DNA of 64,000 bases. Origin: Brachybacterium muris. GTDB lineage: Bacteria; Actinomycetota; Actinomycetes; Actinomycetales; Dermabacteraceae. Every line of letters starts with the position of its first letter. The stretch's first letter is position 1. The notes beneath the pieces were generated by a model. That model searched no databases, was not told the DNA's origin, and saw nothing but the letters and a program-made list of their open reading frames with translations. A program made the translations under genes and the position numbers. Location of the stretch: contig NZ_JAFBCB010000001.1 in the NCBI RefSeq assembly GCF_016907455.1, positions 1,426,001 through 1,490,000 on the forward strand. Reading direction: 5' to 3'. This document shows positions 27,120 to 37,286 of this stretch, one piece after another.

Positions 27120-28178
27120 TCAGCGACCGGTCACGTGCAGCGGGGTGTGCGCGGGATCGACCACCTCGGAGGCCAGCGGGGGCTCGGGGGCGGTGCCACC
27201 GGGGCCCCAGGTGTCGGTCTCGAAGCGGTCGCGGTCATGGGGTTCCATGATGTGGCTCATGTCCGGGCCCAGCGGCACGATCTGGGTGGGGTTGATGTCG
27301 GTGTGCACCACGTAGTAGTGCTCCTTGATGTGCTGGAAGTCGATGGTGTCGCCGAAGCCCGGGGTCTGGAACAGGTCCTTGAGGTAGTTCCACAGGTTGG
27401 GCATGGTGGCCAGCGTCTGCCGGTTGGCCTTGAAGTGGCCGTGGTACACCGGATCGAAGCGCACCAGGGTGGGGAACAGGCGCACATCGGCCTCGGTGAT
27501 CGAGGGGCCCATCAGGTAGCGGCGGGTGGACAGGCGCTCCTCGAGCTCGTCGAGGGCCTCCCACAGCAGGTGGTACTCCTTCTCGTAGGCCTCCTGGGAG
27601 CCGGCGAAGCCCGTCTTGTACACCCCGTTGTTGATGCGGTGCAGCATCCAGTCGTTGAGCTCGTCGATCTCGGCGCGCAGGTGCTCGGGGTAGAGGTCCG
27701 GGGCGCCTTCGCGCTGGAACTCGGTCCACTGGCTGCCCATGTCCAGGGTGATCTGTCCGAAGTCGTTGGTGACCACGGCGCCGTCGCGGGTGTCGACGAT
27801 CGCGGGCACGGTGATGCCGCGGGGGTAGTCGGGGATGCGCTTGAAGTACGCCTCCTGGAGGCGCTCGATGCCGAGGACCGGGTCCTTGCCGCCCTCATCG
27901 AGGTCGAAGGTCCAGGAGCGCTTGTCGTGGGTGGGGCCGGCGATGCCCATGGAGATCGCGCCCTCCAGGCCCAGCAGGCGCCGCACGATGATGGTGCGGT
28001 TGGCCCACGGGCAGGCCCGGGAGACGACGAGACGGTAGCGATCCGCCTCGACGGGGTAGCCGTCCTCGCCGTCCTTGGTGATACGGGTGGGGATGTAGTT
28101 CATGTCCCGGTCGAAGGACTTGCCCTTGTGGACGTAGCTGCCCTTCTGGTCGTGCTCGTTCGTCTCCTGGGTGCTCAT
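27120..28178 (-). CDS. Glutathionyl-hydroquinone reductase-like GST (Xi class)
   Basis: A 352-residue protein of the YqjG/ECM4 group. The N-terminal thioredoxin fold has the catalytic cysteine at Cys56 in VSRACPWANRTIIVRRLLGL. The following PTHDKRSWTF, VPAIVDTRDGAVVTNDFGQI and C-terminal GST domain (MGPSITEADVRLFPTLVRFD) are family signatures. Known enzymes reduce glutathionyl-hydroquinones with glutathione. Actinobacteria generally use mycothiol, so the natural thiol here is probably mycothiol; that is inference. ATG 28178 has AGGAGAGGA upstream. A TATAGT -10 candidate lies on the minus strand at 28218-28213, about 35 bases before the start. Confidence 0.9.
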   Translation of the reverse strand: MSTQETNEHDQKGSYVHKGKSFDRDMNYIPTRITKDGEDGYPVEADRYRLVVSRACPWANRTIIVRRLLGLEGAISMGIAGPTHDKRSWTFDLDEGGKDPVLGIERLQEAYFKRIPDYPRGITVPAIVDTRDGAVVTNDFGQITLDMGSQWTEFQREGAPDLYPEHLRAEIDELNDWMLHRINNGVYKTGFAGSQEAYEKEYHLLWEALDELEERLSTRRYLMGPSITEADVRLFPTLVRFDPVYHGHFKANRQTLATMPNLWNYLKDLFQTPGFGDTIDFQHIKEHYYVVHTDINPTQIVPLGPDMSHIMEPHDRDRFETDTWGPGGTAPEPPLASEVVDPAHTPLHVTGR

Positions 28179-28318
28179 GTCGTCCTCTCCTGTCGTGGAA
28201 CCTGATGACCCCACTATAGTTGAAAAGTGAAGCAACAGGGAAGGGGGGTGGAGATCGGGAGACGGTGTGTCTCCTCACGCGGGCGGGGTTCACTCTTCGA
28301 CGGCCGAGTGCGATACCG

Positions 28319-28346
28319 TTTACGCAAGCGTACGCTTGTCTATTAA
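28319..28346 (+). promoter_or_regulatory. sufR: sufR-suf operon promoter with a palindrome filling the spacer
   Basis: -35-like TTTACG (28319-28324) and -10 TATTAA (28341-28346) have a 16-bp spacer. Bases 28325-28338 of that spacer are the perfect palindrome CAAGCGT-ACGCTTG. A dimer bound there would block RNA polymerase. SufR encoded immediately downstream is an autoregulatory Fe-S repressor in other actinobacteria, so this is the likely SufR operator. Confidence 0.7.
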
Positions 28347-28398
28347 GCGTCGCGAGGGTTGCCTCGGCGCCCGCTCAGACCCATGGAAGGAGGAGCAG

Positions 28399-29205
28399 AT
28401 GGACCCCCATATCCACCAGGACCGCACTCAGCGACCCACCTCCTCCGGGCCCGCCGCCACCGGGGCCGACACTACGGACCCCGGCGCCACCATCGACCTG
28501 CGCGACACACGTGACCGCCTGATCGACGCGATCTCCGCCCACGGGCCGGTCACCGCCCGCCAGCTCGCCGAGCGCTTCGGCCTCACCAGCGCCGCCGTGC
28601 GTCGACACCTCGCCGCCCTCCAGGCGGACCGGGTCATCGCCGAGCACAAGATGCCCGTGGGGCACCGCGGGCGCGGACGCCCCTCCAAGGCCTTCGTGCT
28701 CTCCGCCTCCGCCCACGAGTCGCTCACCGGTGGCTACGACCAGCTCGCCGTCCTGGCGATGGAGGAGCTGGCCCGCGCCGGCGGCCCCGAAGCCGTGCAG
28801 CGGCTCGCCGACAGGCGCGTCGCCGACTGGGAGAGCGAGCTGGAGGCGCTGGTCGCCGAGAGGACCGCGCAGGGCGAGCGGGTCACCGTGGCCCGTCGGG
28901 TGGAGCTGCTCGCCGAGCTGCTCACCTCCCGCGGCTACGCCACCACGGTGCGACCGCTCACGGTCCCCATGCCGGCCGCCGGTGCCCGTGGGCGCTCCCG
29001 GCCGCGTACGCTCGTGACGGCACAGCTGTGCCACGGGCACTGCCCCGTCCTGGACGTCGCGTCCGGACATCCGGAGTTGTGCGAGGCCGAGACCCGCGTC
29101 ATCTCCCGCATCGTCGGCGCCCCGGTCCAGCGTCTAGCAACGCTGGCCCAGGGTGCACACGCCTGCACGACCCACATTCCGCTCACCGAGGGAAGGACAC
29201 CATGA
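28399..29205 (+). CDS. sufR: SufR-type Fe-S cluster-sensing repressor
   Basis: A 268-residue regulator. A winged HTH at about residues 35-90 ([20 protein letters not shown], then [20 protein letters not shown]) is followed by a C-terminal sensor domain. That domain has cysteines at 211, 215, 228 and 256 (CHGHCP, PELCEAE, HACTTHI), matching the Fe-S ligand arrangement of SufR. It represses the suf operon when its cluster is intact. ATG 28399 has GGAAGGAGGAG upstream. It overlaps sufB by 4 bp and lies downstream of a palindrome-containing promoter, consistent with autoregulation. Confidence 0.93.
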   Translation: MDPHIHQDRTQRPTSSGPAATGADTTDPGATIDLRDTRDRLIDAISAHGPVTARQLAERFGLTSAAVRRHLAALQADRVIAEHKMPVGHRGRGRPSKAFVLSASAHESLTGGYDQLAVLAMEELARAGGPEAVQRLADRRVADWESELEALVAERTAQGERVTVARRVELLAELLTSRGYATTVRPLTVPMPAAGARGRSRPRTLVTAQLCHGHCPVLDVASGHPELCEAETRVISRIVGAPVQRLATLAQGAHACTTHIPLTEGRTP

Positions 29206-30629
29206 CGAGCGCACCAGAGCAGCTCAGCCAGGACGAGATCATCGACTCCATCGGCAACTACGCCTATGGATGGCACGACGAGGACTCGGCCGGCGCCAGC
29301 GCGCGGCGCGGCCTGAGCGAGGACGTCGTCCGCGACATCTCCCGCCTGAAGGACGAGCCCGAGTGGATGCTGGAGCGCCGCCTGAAGGCGCTGAAGCTCT
29401 TCGACAAAAAACCGATGCCCACCTGGGGCCCGGACCTGTCCGGGATCGCCTTCGACCACATCAAGTACTTCGTGCGCTCCACCGAGAAGCAGGCCACTTC
29501 CTGGGAGGAGCTGCCCGACGACATCAAGGAGACCTACGACCGGCTCGGCATCCCCGAGGCCGAGAAGCAGCGTCTGGTCGCCGGCGTCGCCGCGCAGTAC
29601 GAGTCCGAGGTCGTCTACCACCAGATCCGCGAGGATCTAGAGGAGCAGGGCGTCATCTTCGTGGACACCGACACCGGTCTGCGCGAGTACCCCGAGCTGT
29701 TCCAGGAGTATTTCGGCACCGTGATCCCGGCCGGGGACAACAAGTTCTCCGCCCTCAACACCGCGGTGTGGTCCGGCGGCTCCTTCGTGTACGTCCCCAA
29801 GGGCGTCCACGTAGAGATCCCGCTGCAGGCCTACTTCCGGATCAACACCGAGAACATGGGCCAGTTCGAGCGCACGCTGATCATCGCCGACGAGGGCTCC
29901 TACGTGCACTACGTCGAGGGTTGCACCGCCCCGATCTACAAGTCCGACTCCCTGCACTCGGCCGTGGTCGAGATCGTGGTGAAGAAGGATGCCCGCGTTC
30001 GCTACACGACCATCCAGAACTGGTCGAACAACGTGTACAACCTGGTCACCAAGCGCACCACGGTGGAGCAGGGCGGCACCATGGAGTGGGTCGACGGCAA
30101 CATCGGCTCCAAGGTCACCATGAAGTACCCGGCCGTGTGGCTGATGGGCGAGCACGCTCGCGGTGAGACCCTCTCGATCGCCTTCGCCGGCGAGGGGCAG
30201 CACCAGGACACCGGTTCCAAGATGGTGCACATGGCACCGAACACCTCCAGCTCGATCGTCTCCAAGTCGGTCTCGCGCGGCGGTGGGCGCAGCTCGTACC
30301 GCGGCCTGGTGCAGGTGATGCCGGGTGCCGAGCACTCCGCCTCCACCGTGCTGTGCGACGCCCTGTTGGTGGACCAGATCTCCCGCACCGACACGTACCC
30401 CTATGTCGACGTGCGCGTGGACGACGTCCAGATGGGCCACGAGGCCACCGTCTCCAAGGTCTCCGAGGAGCAGCTCTTCTACCTGATGAGCCGCGGCATG
30501 GAGGAGACCGAGGCGATGGCGATGATCGTGCGCGGCTTCATCGAGCCGATCGCGCGTGAGCTGCCCATGGAGTACGCCCTCGAGCTGAACCGCCTGATCG
30601 AACTGCAGATGGAAGGAGCAGTCGGCTGA
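29202..30629 (+). CDS. sufB: Fe-S cluster assembly scaffold SufB
   Basis: A 475-residue scaffold subunit of the SufBCD complex, which builds [4Fe-4S] clusters. Conserved features are the N-terminal [27 protein letters not shown] (part: [17 protein letters not shown]), [20 protein letters not shown] (Cys and substrate tunnel region) and the C-terminal [23 protein letters not shown] 29202 overlaps the sufR stop; sufD begins on the last base of its stop codon (TGATG), indicating coupled translation. Confidence 0.97.
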   Translation: MTSAPEQLSQDEIIDSIGNYAYGWHDEDSAGASARRGLSEDVVRDISRLKDEPEWMLERRLKALKLFDKKPMPTWGPDLSGIAFDHIKYFVRSTEKQATSWEELPDDIKETYDRLGIPEAEKQRLVAGVAAQYESEVVYHQIREDLEEQGVIFVDTDTGLREYPELFQEYFGTVIPAGDNKFSALNTAVWSGGSFVYVPKGVHVEIPLQAYFRINTENMGQFERTLIIADEGSYVHYVEGCTAPIYKSDSLHSAVVEIVVKKDARVRYTTIQNWSNNVYNLVTKRTTVEQGGTMEWVDGNIGSKVTMKYPAVWLMGEHARGETLSIAFAGEGQHQDTGSKMVHMAPNTSSSIVSKSVSRGGGRSSYRGLVQVMPGAEHSASTVLCDALLVDQISRTDTYPYVDVRVDDVQMGHEATVSKVSEEQLFYLMSRGMEETEAMAMIVRGFIEPIARELPMEYALELNRLIELQMEGAVG

Positions 30630-31978
30630 TGACCTCGTCCGATGTCACCGATGTGAAGGGCGCCGAGAGCGCCGGCGACCCGACGGCCAACGAGGCCGTG
30701 GGCCACGCGGCAGGAGCCGCACCCGTCTCTGCCCAGGAGGCCCTGCACGAGACCGATGCCCAGGACGCCCGCGAGGGCGGCCCGGTACTGGAGGACGAGG
30801 CCATCTCGCTTCCGGGGGAGGAGGCGGAGAAGTCCGCCGCGCACGGCGCCGCCAACCGCGGCGACCGCAAGCGCTCCTTCGAGCTCGCCGATCACGAGGT
30901 TCCCACCTCCAAGGTCGAGGAGTGGCGCTTCACCCCGTTGCGCCGCTTCGCGCCGCTGTTCGAGGACACGGCCACCGACGACCGCGAGGGCGACCCGGCC
31001 CTGGACTACCAGGTCCAGGTCCCCCAGGGAGCCACCGACGTGTCCAACCTGGCCCCGGGCCAGGCCCCCCGCGGGACCGTGCTGGTGCCCGAGGACCTCA
31101 CCAGCGCCGTGGCCTCCGCCCGGTGCGCGGAGGCCCTGCACCTGGTGGCCCCCAAGAACGCCGAGATCGCCGAGCCCTTCCGGGTGGCGATCACCGGTCG
31201 GGGTGCCGAGCGCCGCGGGAACGCGCACATCGTGCTGGAGACCGAGGAGTCCTCCAGCGCGACCTTCGTTCTGAACCACACCGGCACCGCCCAGTACGCG
31301 CAGAACGTGGAGATGGTGGTCGGCGACAACTCGCAGATGACCGTCATCGCCCTGCAGGACTGGGATGACGACGCACTGCACATCGCCACCCACCACGCCC
31401 GCGTGGGTCGGGACGCGAAGCTCAAGCACATCGTGGTCTCCCTCGGGGGCAGCGGCGTGCGCGTCAACGTGATCGGTGAGCTGGCCGCACCCGGCGGCGA
31501 GGTCGAGAACCTCGGCCTGTACTTCTCGGACGCCGACCAGTTCCTCGAGCACCGCCTGTTCGTGGACCACGCCGCCCCCAACTGCACCTCCGACGTGGCC
31601 TACAAGGGCGCGCTGCAGGGCGCCAAGGCCCGCTCCGTGTGGGTGGGCGACGTGCTGATCCGCAAGCAGGCCGAGGGGACCAACACCTACGAGCTGAACC
31701 GCAACCTGGTGCTCACCGAGGGGGCGCGTGCCGACTCGGTGCCGAACCTCGAGATCGAGACCGGGGAGATCGAGGGTGCCGGCCACGCCGCCGCCACCGG
31801 TCGCTTCGACGACGAGCAGCTGTTCTACCTGCAGGCCCGCGGCATCCCCGAGAAGGATGCGCGTCGTCTGGTGGTGCGCGGCTTCTTCGCCGAGCTGATC
31901 CAGAAGATCGACGTCCCGGAGATCCGCGAGCACCTCTTCGACTCGATCGAGAACGAGCTCGAGCGGAGCATGAACTGA
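30629..31978 (+). CDS. sufD: Fe-S cluster assembly protein SufD
   Basis: A 449-residue partner of SufB in the SufBCD scaffold. The right-handed helix core carries LGLYFSDADQFLEHRLFVDH, AYKGALQGAKARSVWVGDVL and the C-terminal YLQARGIPEKDARRLVVRGFF. Residues 1 to about 70 form an Ala/Glu/Asp-rich extension before the normal SKVEEWRFTPLRRF beginning. The extension is longer than in most SufD proteins and probably disordered. The start is set by the TGATG junction with sufB. Confidence 0.94.
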   Translation: MTSSDVTDVKGAESAGDPTANEAVGHAAGAAPVSAQEALHETDAQDAREGGPVLEDEAISLPGEEAEKSAAHGAANRGDRKRSFELADHEVPTSKVEEWRFTPLRRFAPLFEDTATDDREGDPALDYQVQVPQGATDVSNLAPGQAPRGTVLVPEDLTSAVASARCAEALHLVAPKNAEIAEPFRVAITGRGAERRGNAHIVLETEESSSATFVLNHTGTAQYAQNVEMVVGDNSQMTVIALQDWDDDALHIATHHARVGRDAKLKHIVVSLGGSGVRVNVIGELAAPGGEVENLGLYFSDADQFLEHRLFVDHAAPNCTSDVAYKGALQGAKARSVWVGDVLIRKQAEGTNTYELNRNLVLTEGARADSVPNLEIETGEIEGAGHAAATGRFDDEQLFYLQARGIPEKDARRLVVRGFFAELIQKIDVPEIREHLFDSIENELERSMN

Positions 31979-32316
31979 TGTCGGGCACCTTCGTCCCCGT
32001 CGCCACCCTCGATCAGCTGGCCCCCGGCGAGGCGATCGACGTCATCGTCGGCGGCATCGAGATCGCCCTGGTGCGCGACGAGGACGGGGGCGTCCACGCC
32101 ATCGAGGACCGCTGCTCCCACGAGGACGTCCCGCTGTCGGACGGCGACGTGGAGGGCTGCACCCTCGAGTGCTGGAAGCACGGCAGCCAGTTCGACCTGC
32201 GCACCGGCCGCCCGCTGCAGCTGCCCGCCGTCCTGCCCGTCCCGGTGTACCCGGTGCGGGTGGACGAGACCACCGGCGAGATCTCGGTCGACCCGACCGC
32301 GACCCTCACCGCCTGA
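31978..32316 (+). CDS. Rieske [2Fe-2S] ferredoxin of the suf operon
   Basis: A 112-residue Rieske-domain protein. The cluster ligands are Cys46 and His48 (DRCSHEDVP) and Cys65 and His68 (ECWKHGSQFD). It starts at ATG 31978 on the last base of the sufD stop. A small Rieske protein between sufD and sufC is typical of actinobacteria. Its role, perhaps electron delivery to cluster assembly, is not established. Confidence 0.93.
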   Translation: MSGTFVPVATLDQLAPGEAIDVIVGGIEIALVRDEDGGVHAIEDRCSHEDVPLSDGDVEGCTLECWKHGSQFDLRTGRPLQLPAVLPVPVYPVRVDETTGEISVDPTATLTA

Positions 32317-32384
32317 ATCCCCCTGACACATCACGCACTACGTCGTCATACGCACGTCGTCACACAGCTGAGGAGAACCACCAC

Positions 32385-33143
32385 ATGTCGATCCTGGAGA
32401 TCAAGGACCTCCACGCCACCGTCGAGACCCCTGAGGGCACCAAAGAGATCCTCAAGGGCGTGGACCTGACCATCAAGGCGGGGGAGACCCACGCCATCAT
32501 GGGTCCCAACGGCTCGGGCAAGTCCACCCTGGCCTACGCCATCGCCGGCCACCCCAAGTACGAAATCACCAGCGGTTCGGTCACCCTGGACGGCGAGGAC
32601 GTGCTGGAGATGAGCGTGGACGAGCGCGCCCGCGCCGGCCTGTTCCTGGCCATGCAGTACCCCGTCGAGGTGCCCGGCGTGACCGTCTCCAACTTCCTGC
32701 GCACCGCCAAGACCGCGATCGACGGCGAGGCGCCTGCTCTGCGCACCTGGGTCAAGGACATGAAGGGCGCCATGGCGGACCTCCGCATGGACCCGGTGTT
32801 CGCCGAGCGCAACGTGAACGAGGGCTTCTCCGGCGGTGAGAAGAAGCGCCACGAGATCCTGCAGATGCAGCTGCTCAAGCCCGGCATCGCCATCCTCGAC
32901 GAGACCGACTCCGGCCTGGACGTGGATGCGCTGCGCATCGTCTCCGATGGCGTCAACCGCGCCAAGGAGAACACCGAGGTGGGCATCATGCTGATCACCC
33001 ACTACACCCGCATCCTGCAGTACGTGAAGCCCGACTTCGTCCACGTCTTCGTGAACGGAAGGGTCGCCGAGCAGGGTGGCCCCGAGCTGGCCGAGCGCCT
33101 CGAGTCCGAGGGCTACGACCGCTACCTCACCCCCAGCGCCTGA
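32385..33143 (+). CDS. sufC: Fe-S cluster assembly ATPase SufC
   Basis: A 252-residue ABC-type ATPase that drives the SufBCD complex. It has Walker A GPNGSGKST at residues 40-48, Q-loop FLAMQYP, signature FSGGEKKRHEILQM, Walker B IAILDETDSGLDVDALRIV and the H-loop LITHYTRILQY. The ATG has AGGAG 9 bases upstream. In most actinobacteria sufS and sufU come next, but here the DUF59 gene follows after only 13 bp. Confidence 0.97.
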   Translation: MSILEIKDLHATVETPEGTKEILKGVDLTIKAGETHAIMGPNGSGKSTLAYAIAGHPKYEITSGSVTLDGEDVLEMSVDERARAGLFLAMQYPVEVPGVTVSNFLRTAKTAIDGEAPALRTWVKDMKGAMADLRMDPVFAERNVNEGFSGGEKKRHEILQMQLLKPGIAILDETDSGLDVDALRIVSDGVNRAKENTEVGIMLITHYTRILQYVKPDFVHVFVNGRVAEQGGPELAERLESEGYDRYLTPSA

Positions 33144-33156
33144 GCAAGGAGCGACG

Positions 33157-33495
33157 ATGACTGAGACCACCGCCCCCGACGCCTCGGAGCACGTCACCTC
33201 CGAGCAGGTCATCGAGGCCATGAAGGACGTCATCGACCCCGAGCTGGGGATCAATGTCGTGGACCTGGGCCTCGTGTACGGCGTGACCGTCGAGGAGGGC
33301 AACGCCGTGGTGGACATGACGCTCACCTCGGCCGCCTGCCCGCTCACCGACCTGCTCGAGGAGCAGACCTTCGCTGCCCTGGACCCCATCACCGAGTCCC
33401 ACCGCATCAACTGGGTGTGGATGCCGCCGTGGGGCATGGAGAAGATCACCGAGGACGGCCGCGAACAGCTGCGCGCGATCGGCTTCAACCTCTGA
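33157..33495 (+). CDS. sufT: DUF59 / SufT-like metal-sulfur cluster maturation factor
   Basis: A 112-residue MIP18/DUF59 protein: VIEAMKDVIDPELGINVVDLGLVY, with the conserved Cys in LTSAACPLTDLLEEQ and the C-terminal WVWMPPWGMEKITEDGREQL. These proteins assist cluster transfer to target enzymes. ATG 33157 has CAAGGAG upstream. It is the last gene of the suf operon and is followed by a strong hairpin. It normally sits after sufU, so its position directly behind sufC marks the absence of sufSU. Confidence 0.9.
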   Translation: MTETTAPDASEHVTSEQVIEAMKDVIDPELGINVVDLGLVYGVTVEEGNAVVDMTLTSAACPLTDLLEEQTFAALDPITESHRINWVWMPPWGMEKITEDGREQLRAIGFNL

Positions 33496-33524
33496 GCTGC
33501 CTGCCCCCGGGCAGCTGAACGAAG

Positions 33525-33562
33525 AAGGGCCCGCACCCCCCGATCGGGGAGTGCGGGCCCTT
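33525..33562. terminator. Bidirectional terminator between the suf operon and ald
   Basis: A 12-bp perfect outer stem (AAGGGCCCGCAC with its complement at 33551-33562), one mismatch, then a C4/G4 inner stem with a tiny loop. It ends in TT and is preceded on the other strand by A-rich sequence. It sits 12 bp before the end of the convergent ald gene, so it can serve both transcripts. Confidence 0.85.
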
Positions 33563-33573
33563 GCTCTGTCGGC

Positions 33574-34692
33574 TCAGGCGCCCAGCAGCTGGGACGGGTC
33601 CGAGAGCTCGATGCCGTGGGCCTCGGCCGTGCCGTCGTGGTACAGCTTGCCCTCGTAGGTGTGCAGGCCCTTGGCCAGCGCCGCATCCTTCTTCAGGGCG
33701 TCCAGGCCCTCGCTGCCCGCGAGCTTCACCACGTAGGGGATGGTCGCGTTGTTCAGCGCCTTGGTGGCGGTGTTCGGCACGGAACCGGGCATGTTCGCCA
33801 CGCAGTAGAACACGGCGTCGTGGACCTTGAAGGTGGGAGCGTCATGGGTGGTGGGCTTCGAGTTCTCGAAGCAGCCGCCCTGGTCGATCGCGACGTCCAC
33901 CAGCACGGAGCCCGGCTTCATCTGGGACACCATCTCGTCGGTCACGAGCTTGGGGGCCTTCTTCCCCGGGATCAGCACCGAGCCGATCACGACGTCGGCA
34001 CCGGTGACCAGCTCGGTCACGTCCAGCTTGCTGGAGTAGCGGGTGAGGATGTCGCCGTTGTGGACGGTGGAGATCTCGTTCAGGCGGGCCACGTTCACGT
34101 CCATCACGGTGACGTTGGCATGCAGGCCGCGCGCCATGATGGCCGCCTGCTCGCCCACCACACCGCCACCGATCACGACGACCTTGGCCTCGTCGGTGCC
34201 GGGCACGCCGCCCATCAGCTTGCCGGAGCCGCCCAAAGGGCTCATCAGATGGTACGCGGCCACCTGGGTGGCCAGACGACCGGCGATCGCGCTCATCGGC
34301 GCCAGCAGCGGCAGAGAACGGTTGGGCAATTGGACGGTCTCGTAGGCCACGGAGGTGACCTTGCGCTCCATCAGCGCCTCAGCCAGAGGCTTGTTCGCCG
34401 CGAGGTGCAGGTACGTGAAGAGCAGCTGCCCCTCGCGCATGTGCTCGTACTCCTCCGCCAGCGGCTCCTTGACCTTGACGATCAGGTCGGCCTGCTCCCA
34501 GACCTTGTCTGCCGAATCGAGGATCGTGGCCCCGGCGGCGCGGTACTCGTCATCGGTGACGCCGGCACCCACGCCGGCGCCGGTCTCGACCACGACGTCG
34601 TGGCCGCGGTCCACCAGCTCGTACACACCGGCGGCAGCAAGACCCACCCGGTTCTCGTTGTTCTTGACCTCGCGGGGAACACCCACTCGCAT
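33574..34692 (-). CDS. ald: Alanine dehydrogenase
   Basis: A 372-residue NAD-dependent enzyme interconverting L-alanine and pyruvate plus ammonia. The N-terminal MRVGVPREVKNNENRVGL, catalytic YLHLAANK region, pyruvate/NAD segment ETVQLPNRSLPLLAPMSAIAGR (given as SLPLLAPMSAIAGR), Rossmann VVVIGGGVVGEQAA and DVAIDQGGCFE are all intact. ATG 34692 has a strong AAGGAGG site. A TACGAT -10 candidate lies on the minus strand at 34777-34772, giving a leader of about 70 bases. It is divergent from the ABC-F gene. Confidence 0.96.
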   Translation of the reverse strand: MRVGVPREVKNNENRVGLAAAGVYELVDRGHDVVVETGAGVGAGVTDDEYRAAGATILDSADKVWEQADLIVKVKEPLAEEYEHMREGQLLFTYLHLAANKPLAEALMERKVTSVAYETVQLPNRSLPLLAPMSAIAGRLATQVAAYHLMSPLGGSGKLMGGVPGTDEAKVVVIGGGVVGEQAAIMARGLHANVTVMDVNVARLNEISTVHNGDILTRYSSKLDVTELVTGADVVIGSVLIPGKKAPKLVTDEMVSQMKPGSVLVDVAIDQGGCFENSKPTTHDAPTFKVHDAVFYCVANMPGSVPNTATKALNNATIPYVVKLAGSEGLDALKKDAALAKGLHTYEGKLYHDGTAEAHGIELSDPSQLLGA

Positions 34693-34909
34693 CTCTGGTG
34701 CCTCCTTGCATAGAAAGTCGGTCGCCTCACGCGGCCGTACCGATCCAGCTTCTCATGAATGACGAACTGGGATCGTAGGCCGTGGGTCCCGGGGGGAGAG
34801 GCCTGTCACATGCCTCGGTGCAACCTGGTGGTGCGCCTACACTCGAACCCGGCCCGCGCGCCTCGACGTGCCCTCTGCCTCCCACCCCACATCGAAAGCG
34901 AGTCCCCTG

Positions 34910-36514
<1,605 letters not shown>

Positions 36515-36525
36515 GCTGCCGGAAC

Positions 36526-36563
36526 ACGCTGTACAGACGATAACAGCGTAATAAATGTGTACA
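36526..36563. promoter_or_regulatory. Inverted repeat and paired TGTACA motifs upstream of the SatD-like gene
   Basis: ACGCTGT (36526-36532) and ACAGCGT (36543-36549) form a 7+10+7 inverted repeat. TGTACA occurs at 36530-36535 and again at 36558-36563, 28 bp apart. The segment is AT-rich for this genome and lies between the ABC-F stop and a -10 element. It could be a hairpin terminator for the ABC-F gene or an operator for the HTH protein downstream. Confidence 0.45.
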
Positions 36564-36569
36564 AGGTGG

Positions 36570-36575
36570 TAGGGT
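36570..36575 (+). promoter_or_regulatory. -10 element (TAGGGT) for a leaderless SatD-like transcript
   Basis: TAGGGT ends 6 bases before ATG 36582, and no Shine-Dalgarno sequence is present. The geometry parallels dut, the APC permease and ctaA. Confidence 0.55.
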
Positions 36576-36581
36576 CCACGC

Positions 36582-37187
36582 ATGCACGTCCTGCTGCTCA
36601 CCCCGGCCCGCACTCATCGCGGCGGCGACCCGTTGCCCGATCTCACCTCCGCCCTCGCGCCGCTCGGCCTGCGTCACCCCGCAGAGCGCACCCTCGGGGA
36701 TGAGGCGATCGTGGTGGCGGACCGCGCCGAGCAGGCCGTGGACGTGATCCGCGTCGCCAGTGAACTGGGCGGGTGGTGCACCGGCCTCGGGGTGGGAGCC
36801 GTGGACAAGCCCCTCCCCGAGGAGGTCCGCGCCCTGCGCGGCCCCGCCGTCGATGCCGCTCGGGAGGCGCTGCATGCCGCCCGCACCACCGCCCAGGTGC
36901 CCCTCGCGGTCAGGGCCGGTGATCCCCGCCAGGCAGGCACCGCCGCCGATGCAGAGGCGGTGCTGCGCCTGATCGGCTGGATGATCGCCACCCGCAACAC
37001 CGGGCAGTGGCGCGTGGTGCGCGCCCTGCGGGAACGGCCCGGGATCACCCAGCGCGACCTCGCCGAGCACCTCGGCATCACCCAGCAGACCGTCTCCCGC
37101 TCGCTGAAGACCAGTGGTTGGCGGGAGGAGAGCGCCGCCCACCCCCTGCTGGTGCGGCTGCTGTCCATGATCGATCTGACCTCCTGA
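36582..37187 (+). CDS. SatD-like / MarR-type helix-turn-helix protein
   Basis: A 201-residue protein. Residues 1-110 resemble SatD-type proteins (the VADRAEQAVDVIRVASELGG helix, then the GLGVGAVDKPLPEEVRALRG and PAVDAAREALHAAR blocks). Residues 135-190 form an HTH (RNTGQWRVVRALRERPGITQ, then RDLAEHLGITQQTVSRSLKT). The combination suggests a DNA-binding regulator, possibly autoregulated through the repeats upstream. The SatD name describes similarity only; the biological role is not known. Confidence 0.6.
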   Translation: MHVLLLTPARTHRGGDPLPDLTSALAPLGLRHPAERTLGDEAIVVADRAEQAVDVIRVASELGGWCTGLGVGAVDKPLPEEVRALRGPAVDAAREALHAARTTAQVPLAVRAGDPRQAGTAADAEAVLRLIGWMIATRNTGQWRVVRALRERPGITQRDLAEHLGITQQTVSRSLKTSGWREESAAHPLLVRLLSMIDLTS

Positions 37188-37195
37188 CGGCGCGC

Positions 37196-37201
37196 TATCC
37201 T
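37196..37201 (+). promoter_or_regulatory. efp: Probable -10 element (TATCCT) of efp-nusB
   Basis: TATCCT lies 85 bp before the efp start, in the 99-bp gap after the SatD-like gene, and would give a leader of about 80 bases. No convincing -35 box is visible. Confidence 0.4.
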
Positions 37202-37286
37202 TGACCAGCGCTCGCGGCCCCGGCCCGAGCAGCCCACCGACCCCGCCGCCCGGCCGCCACGCCCCGCGGCACATCCGAGGAGATCC

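Noticed and set aside
28213..28240. Possible MarR operator (GTTGAAAAGTGAAGCAAC) before the GHR-like gene
   Set aside because: Only the outer four bases are symmetric, so it is too weak to list as an operator.
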